This document shows, piece by piece, positions 51,285 to 59,702 of a stretch of 64,000 nt of DNA. Below the pieces are notes generated by a model. That model was not told where the DNA came from, searched no databases, and worked only from the letters and a program-made list of their open reading frames with translations. Each line of letters begins with the position of its first letter. Position 1 is the stretch's first letter. Source of the DNA: Caldilineaceae bacterium (lineage in GTDB: Bacteria; Chloroflexota; Anaerolineae; Caldilineales; Caldilineaceae); NCBI GenBank assembly GCA_020846635.1, contig JADLDO010000036.1:1-64000 (forward strand), given 5' to 3'. Made by a program: the position numbers and the translations under genes.

Positions 51285-52154
51285 GTGAAGACCCGAACTG
51301 GGAATTATCCAATCGGTTTTCGTCGCGGTGGGGGGGCATGGCAGAATGATCTGCCAGCGCTGATCGAATGGGCTGTGACCAATGAGCTTGAGGTGATTGA
51401 CCTGCGCTCGGACGCTGATACGACGGGCAAGGCGGCGATTGATGCAGGCTTGCGCATTGGCTCGGTGGACGTGCCTGATAATAAGGGGATGATCTCGAAG
51501 GATGCGGGCAGGCGCAGGGCTGCGATTGCGCGTAATGGGGAGTTTGTGCGTGCGTGTGCGGCTTTGGGGGCTATGAACCATTTCCTGGTCATGCTGCCAG
51601 AAGATCCGGCATTGCCACGCGCTGAGAATTTCGCCTATATGGTCGAGAGCTTTGGTGAACTTGCGCCTGTCTTTGAGCAGCATCATGCAAAATTGGTGAT
51701 TGAAGGCTGGCCGGGGCCAGGAGCGCTCTGCTGCACGCCGGAAGGATATCGCGCCTTCTTTGAGGAAGTTCCATCTTCCGCAATGGGCGTCAACTATGAT
51801 CCGTCGCATCTGATTCGCATGAACATTGATCATCTTCGTTTCTTGCGTGAGTTTGGCGACCGTGTTTTCCATGTACATGGCAAAGATACGGAACTGTTGG
51901 CGGATCAACTTTACGAGTATGGCAGCGAACAGCCACCAACCTTTGGCAAGCCGCAGCCCTTTGCAGGGATGACCTGGCGTTATACGATTCCGGGGCATGG
52001 TATTTCGCACTGGGTGGATATCTTCCGCATCCTACAGGAAAAGCAGTATCAGGGCGCGGTGTCGATTGAGTTGGAAGATGCGAATTTTTATCGTGAGCCG
52101 GATGCGGAGAAGCTGGGGATTCTGCAAGGGGCGCGATTCTTGACGGGATGTTAG
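51285..52154 (+). CDS. TIM-barrel sugar-phosphate isomerase/epimerase family protein
   Basis: 289 residues of the xylose-isomerase-like AP-endonuclease-2 fold. Metal-type residues: Glu in KLVIEGWPG, Asp and His in GVNYDPSHLIRM, His in VFHVHGKDTE and Glu in AVSIELEDANF. Usual role: isomerising sugars or inositol derivatives. GTG start behind AAAGGA. One base separates its stop from the DUF952 start, so they are co-translated. Confidence 0.88.
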   Translation: MKTRTGNYPIGFRRGGGAWQNDLPALIEWAVTNELEVIDLRSDADTTGKAAIDAGLRIGSVDVPDNKGMISKDAGRRRAAIARNGEFVRACAALGAMNHFLVMLPEDPALPRAENFAYMVESFGELAPVFEQHHAKLVIEGWPGPGALCCTPEGYRAFFEEVPSSAMGVNYDPSHLIRMNIDHLRFLREFGDRVFHVHGKDTELLADQLYEYGSEQPPTFGKPQPFAGMTWRYTIPGHGISHWVDIFRILQEKQYQGAVSIELEDANFYREPDAEKLGILQGARFLTGC

Positions 52155-52155
52155 T

Positions 52156-52521
52156 GTGAAGTTGATTTTTCATATTACCACACCGGCGGCATGGGCAGAG
52201 GCACAAATTGAAGGCCAGGTTGTGGCCGAAAGCCTGGCGACGGAAGGCTTTATTCATTGCTCGCGTGCAGGGCAGTTGTTGGCTGTGGCAAATCGCTTTT
52301 ATGCAGGTGTGGACGGCTTGCTGGTGCTGGCAATTGATGAGTCCGGCGTTGCGCCGTGGCTGGTCAATGAAGGGCCGGTTGGCAGCAACGATCCATTTGC
52401 ACAAGATGTGTTCCCCCATGTCTATGGTCCGATTCCTCTTTCGTCAGTCGTCGCGGCTGTGCCACTGGCGGCTGACGTGAATGGGCAGTTTGTGTGGCCG
52501 GTGGCACTTCCGCGAAACTAG
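52156..52521 (+). CDS. DUF952-family protein
   Basis: 121 residues. N-terminal LIFHITTPAAWAEA, the central GFIHCSRAGQLLAVANRF and the later VFPHVYGPIPLSSVVAAVPL are family hallmarks. The function of DUF952 is not known; a glutathione-transferase-like or small-ligand role has no support here. GTG start, one base after the TIM-barrel gene. Confidence 0.88.
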   Translation: MKLIFHITTPAAWAEAQIEGQVVAESLATEGFIHCSRAGQLLAVANRFYAGVDGLLVLAIDESGVAPWLVNEGPVGSNDPFAQDVFPHVYGPIPLSSVVAAVPLAADVNGQFVWPVALPRN

Positions 52522-52602
52522 GCCCCAATCTATCGAGTCTATCGAGTGACAACGGCGCGTACTGGCGTTGTGCGCGCAATCAAGAACCCTTTGGAGGTCA
52601 AA

Positions 52603-53727
52603 ATGGCAGCACAGAATGATTTGTTGATGATGTATGTGGGAACCTATACGCGGCGCGAGTCGCATGTGGCAGGCAAGAGCAGTGGTATTCAAGTTTGTCA
52701 TTTTAATACGGCAAGCGGCGAGATCACCTATATTGACACGGCTACGGGAATTGTGAATCCCTCCTTCCTGGCAATTCACCCGACAGGGCGTTTTCTCTAT
52801 TCTGTCAGCGAAATGGGAGAGCGCATCGAGGGGAAACCGGCAGGGGGGATTGCGGCCTTTCAGATTGATCCTGAAACGGGCACATTGACCGCGCTCAACC
52901 AGCAGCCTTCCCTGGGGTCGGGTCCTTGTCACTTGGTTGTGGATGCGACAGGGCGTTTTGTCTTGGCGACCAACTATGCCAGTGGTGGCGTCTGTGTGCT
53001 GCCGATCCGCGCCGACGGGACTTTGGGAACCTCTACCGACTTCATCCAGCATGAGGGTTCCAGCGTCAACCCGCAGCGACAACAGGAGCCGCACCCCCAT
53101 TCGATCAATCTGGATGCATCGAACGCGTATGCGCTGGTTCCCGATTTGGGGACGGACAAGGTGATGATCTATGCCTTTGATGCCGAGCAAGGCAAGCTGA
53201 AACTCAACTCTGCCCAACCGTGGGCGCGGTCAAAGTCCGGTGCTGGTCCACGTCACCTGGACTTTCATCCAAACCAGCGCTTTGTCTATGTAGGGAATGA
53301 ACTTGACTCGACGGTGATCGCTTTCGAGTTTGATGCGACGCGCGGGACGTTGAAGGAGATTAGCACCCTCTCGACGCTGCCTGAGAATTATGAGGAGACA
53401 AGCCAGGAAAAGAGTTGGGTTGCAGATGTCCATGTGCATCCTTCTGGAGACACACTGTATGTATCCAATCGCGGTCATGACAGCATTGCGATCTTCGACA
53501 TTGACCAAGAGAGTGGCGAACTGACCGCGGCGGGGTATACGTCGACAAAGGGGAAGTATCCGCGCAACTTTGCCGTCGATTCGGAAGGCAAGTTTTTGTT
53601 GGCAGCAAATCAGAACAGCGATGACATTTATGTGTTTCGGATTGACGCCAAGACAGGCACTTTGGAAGATACGGGATTCGGTGCTGAAATCCCAACGCCG
53701 GTCTGTATTAAGCTTTTGGCCCTATAG
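52603..53727 (+). CDS. Lactonase family protein (6-phosphogluconolactonase type, seven-bladed propeller)
   Basis: 374 residues. Typical YbhE/Lactonase_7 features: N-terminal MYVGTYTRRES, ISGRF-like blade repeats (VNPSFLAIHPTGRFLYSVSE), GPRHLDFHPNQRFVYVGNEL, SNRGHDSIAIF and a final NFAVDSEGKFLLAANQNSD blade. Hydrolyses a sugar lactone such as 6-phosphogluconolactone or another aldonolactone. The ATG at 52603 has GGAGGT seven bases upstream and is preferred over a GTG at 52546. No signal peptide. Confidence 0.9.
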   Translation: MAAQNDLLMMYVGTYTRRESHVAGKSSGIQVCHFNTASGEITYIDTATGIVNPSFLAIHPTGRFLYSVSEMGERIEGKPAGGIAAFQIDPETGTLTALNQQPSLGSGPCHLVVDATGRFVLATNYASGGVCVLPIRADGTLGTSTDFIQHEGSSVNPQRQQEPHPHSINLDASNAYALVPDLGTDKVMIYAFDAEQGKLKLNSAQPWARSKSGAGPRHLDFHPNQRFVYVGNELDSTVIAFEFDATRGTLKEISTLSTLPENYEETSQEKSWVADVHVHPSGDTLYVSNRGHDSIAIFDIDQESGELTAAGYTSTKGKYPRNFAVDSEGKFLLAANQNSDDIYVFRIDAKTGTLEDTGFGAEIPTPVCIKLLAL

Positions 53728-53775
53728 GATCAGATTCGCCGAGCATTCTTGCTCCCCAGCAGAGACTTGACAACG

Positions 53776-55038
53776 ATGTCAGCACAACCTACGTTAGATT
53801 CTGTGCGTCCAGGGCTATTCAATCCCCTGCGCAACCCCGACTTCCGCCAACTTCTGGGCAGTAATGCCCTATGGTGGGTGACGGCTTTTATGGAGACCCT
53901 GGTCTTTGGCTGGTTGGTCTTGGAGATGACCGATTCGGCTTGGACGGTGGCGCTGGTGGGATTCTGCCGGTCGCTCCCCTTTCTGCTCTTTGGCTTTATG
54001 GGCGGGATGGTCGCAGATCGCTTTGGTCGCCGTCGTGTGATTGTGACGGCACAAGCTGTTAACTTTGCGGTCTATGTGTCACTCTTTACCCTGATGCTGC
54101 TGGGGCAACTGCAAATTTGGCATTTGGGGTTAGGGTCAGCGGCGATTGGCTGCGCCTGGTCATTTGACTGGCCGGCGCGGCGTGCGCTTTTGCCCGATCT
54201 CATCGGTAAGAAGCAGACAGTGGAGGCGATGCTGCTCGAAAACTTTGTGCAGGGCTGCTCGCGCATCCTGGGGCCTTTCGCTGCTGGATTGCTGATTGCT
54301 TCGGCTGGGGCTGTCGGTTGCCTCGGTGTGATGTGTCTCTTGTCGGGTTCGGCACTGCTCTCTGTGCGGCAATTGTCTAAACAGTCGATCCCGCGGGTCA
54401 ATATGCGCCCGATGGTTTCGCCGTGGTCGGTGCTGGGGCAGAGTTTGCGCTATGTGGGGAGCAACCAGTCGATCATGGGAGTCATGCTGATCACGGTGGT
54501 TCTGAACATGCTGATGATTCCCTATATGACGCTGCTGCCGGTCTTTGCGCGTGATGTGCTGCATCAGGGGCCGGTTGGGTTGGGGCTGTTGAGTTTGGGA
54601 GCGGGTGCCGGTTCATTTATCGGGCTTTTTCTGATCAGCAAGCTGCGTCGCTATCTGAGCAACGGCTGGATCTTGACCGGGGGAACCTTTGGCATGGCGC
54701 TGGCATTGGTCGCCTTTAGCCAATCATCTGCGTATGGTTTTTCGTGGGGGATGTTGGTGATTGCAGGCGTGGGACAAGCCTGCTTTGGAATTATGCAGAG
54801 TTCGATCATTTTGTTGACGGCGAGCGATGAGATGCGGGGCCAGACGATGGGCATATTGGTCCTGGCGATCGGTTCAGACCCGTTTGGCAAGTTGATTACT
54901 GGTGCTTTAGCAGAAACATCGGGCGCACCGTTTGCCGTCGGTCTGCAAGCGGGGGTGGCGGCGTTATTGCTTGCGGTGATCGCGGTGACGCTGCCTGGGC
55001 TGCGTGAACGTCACCAAGTAGTGCATGAGAGAACGTGA
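53776..55038 (+). CDS. Major facilitator superfamily transporter (DHA3/EntS type)
   Basis: 420 residues, about 12 membrane segments. Family signs: N-terminal FNPLRNPDFRQLLGSNALWW and the loop 2-3 motif GGMVADRFGRRRVI. Closest in character to DHA3 drug or siderophore exporters (EntS-like), so export is more likely than uptake. ATG at 53776; an upstream TTG would add nine residues. Follows the lactonase gene by 48 bases, so the cargo could be a metabolite of this region (inference). Confidence 0.9.
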   Translation: MSAQPTLDSVRPGLFNPLRNPDFRQLLGSNALWWVTAFMETLVFGWLVLEMTDSAWTVALVGFCRSLPFLLFGFMGGMVADRFGRRRVIVTAQAVNFAVYVSLFTLMLLGQLQIWHLGLGSAAIGCAWSFDWPARRALLPDLIGKKQTVEAMLLENFVQGCSRILGPFAAGLLIASAGAVGCLGVMCLLSGSALLSVRQLSKQSIPRVNMRPMVSPWSVLGQSLRYVGSNQSIMGVMLITVVLNMLMIPYMTLLPVFARDVLHQGPVGLGLLSLGAGAGSFIGLFLISKLRRYLSNGWILTGGTFGMALALVAFSQSSAYGFSWGMLVIAGVGQACFGIMQSSIILLTASDEMRGQTMGILVLAIGSDPFGKLITGALAETSGAPFAVGLQAGVAALLLAVIAVTLPGLRERHQVVHERT

Positions 55039-55105
55039 TGGCGCTTCGGTGGATCGGAGAAGCAGGAGAAGCAATATAGAGAGGTTCTCCGCAGCCGTGA
55101 TCTGT

Positions 55106-55134
55106 TTGTCAAGTGGCGCGCTTTTCTGTACACT
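55106..55134 (+). promoter_or_regulatory. Promoter of the aldo/keto reductase-nagA-nagB operon
   Basis: TTGTCA (55106-55111), 17-base spacer, TACACT (55129-55134). The predicted leader is about 110 bases. Confidence 0.65.
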
Positions 55135-55252
55135 GTGATCAGCGCATGAATTGTGCCTGTTCTCCTGCATTGTAACTGGTATTTGTACGCTTTCCAGTTG
55201 TTTCCAAATTTTTCTCCTAATTCGCAATACCATCTGGAAAAGGATTTCTCCG

Positions 55253-56230
55253 TTGGACTATATAAACTTTGGCAAGGCCGGCTTGAAAGTGAGTCAGCTT
55301 GCGTTGGGTTTAGGGTTGCGCGGACAAGCGGACCCGGCGGCGGCGCAGCGCATGATCGAGCATGCGATTGAGTCGGGCATCAACTTGATTGACTGTGCCA
55401 ATGTCTACTCTCCTATGGATCGGCACGCCAATTTTGGGCAATCGGAAATGATCTTGGGCCGCGCGGTCAAAGGGCGGCGAGACAGCGTGGTCATTACCTC
55501 GAAGGTGGCAAGCCGTGTCGGGCCTGGGCCAAATGACGCGGGGCTGTCACGCGTGCATATTCTGCGCGAGATCGATCACACGCTTGAGCGGTTAGGGACG
55601 GATTACCTGGATGTGTATTTGGTGCATATCTATGACCAGAGCACACCGCTTGATGAGACGATGCGCGCGCTGGATGATGTTGTACGCGCGGGCAAGGCGC
55701 GCTATGTGGGGTGCTGCAATTATGCGGCATGGCAGGTCTGCAATGGTCTGTGGCTTGCCGAGCGCAATCATGGCGCGCCCTTTATGTGTGTCCAGAACCA
55801 GTACAGCCTCTTGCAGCGCATGCCGGAGCAAGAACTCTTTGGAGTTGTACGCAGCCACGGGTTAGGGATGATGGCCTACAGCCCGCTCGCCGTTGGCTTG
55901 TTGAGCGGCCTCTATCATCCACAACAACCACCGCCAGAGGGTACCTTATGGGGAAAGCGCAATATCGACCGCTATAACCAGGTGATGCAAGGTGCTGCCG
56001 GGCGGGTTATCGAGACGGTTTTTGAGGTGGCGAAAGAGCTGGGCAAGACACCTGCACAGGTCGCGTTGGCATGGGTCTTGGATCATCCCGAAGTGACCGT
56101 TGCGATTACGGGTGGTGACACGGTGGAGCATCTCAACGACAACCTGGGGGGCGTGGGTTGGAAGCTGGATGCAGAGCTGCGCCGCCGCTTGGATGAGGTT
56201 TCGGATATAACGCCCGCTGTGCTTGGGTAA
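55253..56230 (+). CDS. Aldo/keto reductase (second in window)
   Basis: 325 residues from a TTG at 55253, chosen because AAAGGA lies eight bases upstream and DYINFGKAGLKVSQLALG is the usual N terminus; the open frame runs further up but has no other support. Tetrad: Asp and Tyr in LIDCANVYSP, Lys in VVITSKVASR, His in VYLVHIYD. Resembles the potassium-channel-beta/YghZ-like branch acting on aldehydes or sugars. First gene of a run with nagA and nagB, so an amino-sugar derivative may be its substrate (inference). Confidence 0.88.
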   Translation: MDYINFGKAGLKVSQLALGLGLRGQADPAAAQRMIEHAIESGINLIDCANVYSPMDRHANFGQSEMILGRAVKGRRDSVVITSKVASRVGPGPNDAGLSRVHILREIDHTLERLGTDYLDVYLVHIYDQSTPLDETMRALDDVVRAGKARYVGCCNYAAWQVCNGLWLAERNHGAPFMCVQNQYSLLQRMPEQELFGVVRSHGLGMMAYSPLAVGLLSGLYHPQQPPPEGTLWGKRNIDRYNQVMQGAAGRVIETVFEVAKELGKTPAQVALAWVLDHPEVTVAITGGDTVEHLNDNLGGVGWKLDAELRRRLDEVSDITPAVLG

Positions 56231-56346
56231 ATGATTGTGCAGCGCGTCATCGCATGGCAGAAGATGGCATTGTTCCAGTTGTTCTGTCATGTGATGACTG
56301 TCGGACTCGAATTTCCTCGCTTTTTCCTCTTGTTTGTGGAGCCGAA

Positions 56347-57546
56347 ATGATGCAGATGCTCCCGCCATCTCCACCTGTTGCTTTGGTGAACGGCACCCTT
56401 GTCTTGCCTGATCGCGTGGTGAATGGACAGGCGCTCTATGTGGCTGAGGGGCGCATTCGCGCCGTCTGCGCGCCGGATGAGTTGCCCGGCGCGGTGGCGC
56501 GCGTGGACGTGGGGGGGCGCGTGATCGCGCCGGGGCTGGTGGATATTCATATTCACGGGGCAGAGGGCGCGAGCTTTAATGAGGCGCACGAAGAAGCATT
56601 CGCCACAGTGCTGCGAGCCAATGCCCGCGCGGGTGTAACGAGTTTATTGGCAACTTCAGCCACCGCGCCGATGGCCCAACTGGTGGCCTGCCTGGAGACT
56701 GCAAAAACGTGGATGTCGTCGCCACGCGCGGGGGCAAACTTATTGGGGGTGCATGTCGAAGGCCCCTACTTTGCGCCAAGCCAGGCCGGAGCGCAAGACC
56801 CCGCAAATCTGCGTGTGCCAAGCGATGGACGCTATGAGGAACTGCTGGCGTTTCACGAGATTATTCGCATTTTTACCTTTGCGCCCGAACTGCCTGGAGC
56901 GCAACAGCTTACACAGCGGCTGGCACAACTCGGTATCGTGGCGGCGGCAGGACATAGCGCGGCGCGAGAAGAAGAGATCGTACCCCATTTTCTCTTGGGG
57001 TTGCGCCACATGATTCATATCTGGAGCGGACAATCAAGTACAGTGCGCGAGGGGCCTTGGCGCAAGCCGGGGATGTTGGAGGTAAGCCTGACCGCGCCGA
57101 ATGTGACTGTGGAGATGATCGCAGACGGCAAACATCTTCCGCCCACCTTGATGCGGCTGGCGTATGGCTGCATCGGTGCAGAGCGGCTTTGTCTGATTTC
57201 CGATGCGACCAGCGGGGCTGGGCTGGCGGACGGCGCACGCTATCGCATGGGCGAAATGGAATATGTAGTCGGCGATGGGGTGGGGATGCTGTTGGACTAC
57301 ACGGCCTTTGCCGGGAGTACGACGCTGCTGAATCGAATGGTCAAGGTCGTCATGGATCAGCTCGGTGTGCCGCTGGTCGAGGCTGTGCGCATGGCATCGC
57401 TGACGCCGGCGCGCGTGATTGGCATGGATGGGCGCAAGGGAAGTCTGGAAGCAGGCAAGGATGCCGATGTGGTGGTCTTTGAGGCAGATTTCAATCCGTG
57501 GCGAGTGATGATCGGTGGGCAGTGGTATGATGACTCACATACCTAG
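56347..57546 (+). CDS. nagA: N-acetylglucosamine-6-phosphate deacetylase
   Basis: 399 residues, amidohydrolase fold. Removes acetate from GlcNAc-6-P. Motifs: APGLVDIHIHG, GVHVEGPYFAP (metal Glu), AAGHSAA (metal His), RHMIHIWSG in place of the common HLFNAM, IADGKH and catalytic Asp in LISDATSGAG. The deviating HIW segment leaves room for a related N-acetyl substrate. ATG at 56347 behind TGGAG. nagB follows by 57 bases, giving a GlcNAc-6-P to fructose-6-P route. Confidence 0.92.
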   Translation: MMQMLPPSPPVALVNGTLVLPDRVVNGQALYVAEGRIRAVCAPDELPGAVARVDVGGRVIAPGLVDIHIHGAEGASFNEAHEEAFATVLRANARAGVTSLLATSATAPMAQLVACLETAKTWMSSPRAGANLLGVHVEGPYFAPSQAGAQDPANLRVPSDGRYEELLAFHEIIRIFTFAPELPGAQQLTQRLAQLGIVAAAGHSAAREEEIVPHFLLGLRHMIHIWSGQSSTVREGPWRKPGMLEVSLTAPNVTVEMIADGKHLPPTLMRLAYGCIGAERLCLISDATSGAGLADGARYRMGEMEYVVGDGVGMLLDYTAFAGSTTLLNRMVKVVMDQLGVPLVEAVRMASLTPARVIGMDGRKGSLEAGKDADVVVFEADFNPWRVMIGGQWYDDSHT

Positions 57547-57603
57547 TCCGCATAACCAGGCCGTATGATCAACTCGTATTGTTAGCTTGAGGAGGATTCG
57601 ATA

Positions 57604-58404
57604 GTGGATATAGAAGTGCCGCACAGGCGTGTACAGATCGATAACCTACCTGTCGAAGTTTATTCTTCGCGTGTGGAGATGGGGGGAGCCGCGGCGGCAG
57701 TGGCACGAGAGATATTGCAGCGTGCCATCGCCGAACGGGGCGAAGCCAATGTAATCCTGGCAACCGGAAATTCACAGTTGTCCTTCTTACATGCGCTGCG
57801 TGAACTAGAGGGAATTGAGTGGGGTAAGGTGCGCGTTTTTCATATGGATGAGTATTTGGGCATTGAGCCGAATCATCCGGCGAGTTTCCCCCTGTTTTTG
57901 CACCAACATATTCTGGATAGGGTACAGCCGGGGGAGTTCTTTCCAGTCCCTAGCCAGCCTGAGAATATTGAGCAAGCCTGCGCCGACTATGAGGAACTGC
58001 TGCGGCGCTATCCGGCGGACTTCGTCGCGCTTGGCTTCGGGGAGAATGGGCATTTAGCGTTTAATGACCCGCCCTATGCAAAGTTTGATGACCCGGTTTG
58101 GGTCAAGGTCGTGACTCTGGATGAGACAAGCCGCCGCCAACAGGTCGGTGAGGGCCATTTTCCCACGTTGGAATCGGTGCCTACCCAGGCGATCACGTTG
58201 ACTATTCCGGCGCTCTTGGCTGCAAAACGTGTGTTGGCGATTGTGCCGGAGGCGCGCAAGGTGAATGCTGTGCGCGCTTGTCTCTATGAACCAGTGAGCG
58301 AGGATCGTCCAGGCTCCATCCTGCGCACCGTGGGGCACGCGACGTTGTACCTGGACCCAGATTCGGCACAAGGGTTAGAAGGATGGCAAGAGTATGAAGC
58401 CTAG
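57604..58404 (+). CDS. nagB: Glucosamine-6-phosphate deaminase/isomerase
   Basis: 266 residues of the NagB/6-phosphogluconolactonase fold. Converts GlcN-6-P to fructose-6-P + ammonia. Motifs: ATGNSQLSFL, VFHMDEYLGI (catalytic Asp), ALGFGENGHLAFNDPP with catalytic His and Asn, and IPALLAAKRVLAIV. The GTG start follows GAGGAGGA. Its last 11 bases overlap the next aminotransferase gene. Confidence 0.92.
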   Translation: MDIEVPHRRVQIDNLPVEVYSSRVEMGGAAAAVAREILQRAIAERGEANVILATGNSQLSFLHALRELEGIEWGKVRVFHMDEYLGIEPNHPASFPLFLHQHILDRVQPGEFFPVPSQPENIEQACADYEELLRRYPADFVALGFGENGHLAFNDPPYAKFDDPVWVKVVTLDETSRRQQVGEGHFPTLESVPTQAITLTIPALLAAKRVLAIVPEARKVNAVRACLYEPVSEDRPGSILRTVGHATLYLDPDSAQGLEGWQEYEA

Positions 58405-59557
58405 CAATCGGATCAATCAGTTTGGAGAGTCGATCATCCGCGAGATGACTCGTCACGCGCATGAACATGGCGCGATCAATTTGAGCCAGGGGTATCCCGA
58501 CTTTGACCCGCCACAGGTGATTGTGGATGCTGCTGTGGCGGCCATTCGCGGTGGTGAAAATCAATATACGGTGACTTGGGGGTATCCGCCACTGCGGGCG
58601 CGTTTGGCTGAACTCTATACGCCCAAACTCGGTCGCACGCTCGACCCGGATGTGCATGTCACTGTGACGTGTGGGGTGACGGAAGGGATCGTCGTGGCGA
58701 TGCAAGCAGTGGCAAATCCAGGGGATGAGGTGTTGGTGCTGGAGCCGGCGCATGAGAATTTTCGCCCTGCGGCGATCATGGCAGGGGCGCGGGCTGTACC
58801 GGTGCCTCTGACTGCCCCGGACTATCGCTTGGATTATGAGATGCTGGCGAGCCGGGTGACAGCGCAGACTCGTGCCTTGTTAATCAATACGCCGCACAAT
58901 CCAACCGGGCGGGTCTTTGATGAGGCCGAGATGGCCGCGCTCATTGAGGTGGTGACAGCCAATGACTTGGTGCTGATTACGGATGAGATTTACGAGCACA
59001 TTCTATATGATGGGCGGGTGCATGTCTCGCCCGCACTGCATCCGGCCTTGCGTGATCGTACGATTGTGGTAGGGGGGCTGAGCAAGACTTTTGCGATTAC
59101 GGGGTGGCGGTTGGGTTTTGTCTTTGCGCCAGATGCGCTGGCTTCGGGCGTGCGACGGATGCACGACTATATCACAATCTGTGCGCCAACACCGCTGCAA
59201 GCCGCGGCGGTGGCAGCCCTGGATTTGCCTGAGTCCTATTACACAGAGCTAACGGAGTCCTATCAGCAGCGGCGTGATACATTGTTAGAATATCTCGCTG
59301 AGGCTGATTTTCGGGCGCTGACGCCGGAGGGAGCCTATTACACGATTGCCGACTACCGAGGCTTGTCTGTGCCCCAGGCGCGGTTGAATGGCATGGATTT
59401 TGCGATGTGGATGACGCGTGATGTCGGCGTGGCAGTCGTCCCGATGAGTAGCTTTTACAGCGATCCGTCTTTGGGGGAGGGGAGTGTACGGTTTGCCTTC
59501 CCTAAGAAATTGGAGACATTGCGCATGGCGGGCGAGCGGTTGTTGGCAATCCGGTAG
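58394..59557 (+). CDS. Class I/II PLP aminotransferase
   Basis: 387 residues, fold type I aspartate aminotransferase family. N-terminal INLSQGYPDFDPP, phosphate-binding VTCGVTEGI, NTPHNPTGRVFD, ITDEIYEHILYDG and Schiff-base Lys in VGGLSKTFAITGWRLG. The sequence style is close to kynurenine/methionine-type aminotransferases (KAT/YbdL-like). Overlap with nagB implies coupled translation and perhaps use of its ammonia-derived nitrogen (inference). Confidence 0.92.
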   Translation: MKPSNRINQFGESIIREMTRHAHEHGAINLSQGYPDFDPPQVIVDAAVAAIRGGENQYTVTWGYPPLRARLAELYTPKLGRTLDPDVHVTVTCGVTEGIVVAMQAVANPGDEVLVLEPAHENFRPAAIMAGARAVPVPLTAPDYRLDYEMLASRVTAQTRALLINTPHNPTGRVFDEAEMAALIEVVTANDLVLITDEIYEHILYDGRVHVSPALHPALRDRTIVVGGLSKTFAITGWRLGFVFAPDALASGVRRMHDYITICAPTPLQAAAVAALDLPESYYTELTESYQQRRDTLLEYLAEADFRALTPEGAYYTIADYRGLSVPQARLNGMDFAMWMTRDVGVAVVPMSSFYSDPSLGEGSVRFAFPKKLETLRMAGERLLAIR

Positions 59558-59612
59558 AACAATCATCTAGGTATCTCATTTATCCTCACAAACAGCATCA
59601 AAATTCACAAGC

Positions 59613-59676
59613 AGGTGGTAGCCACCTCAACAAGGCGCAACGCCCATCGTTGCATTTGAGGAAAGTGGCTGTCACC
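59613..59676. repeat. Nested inverted repeats upstream of the 59703 gene
   Basis: AGGTGG-TAG-CCACCT (59613-59627) is a small palindrome. The wider stretch around it is imperfectly complementary to the region ending near 59676 (TTGAGG..GTGGCTGTCACC), and GCGCAACG..CGTTGC pairs inside. A structured leader or an intergenic repeat. Confidence 0.45.
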
Positions 59677-59702
59677 GCAGAGCCAGGGAGAGGAAGTAGA
59701 TC

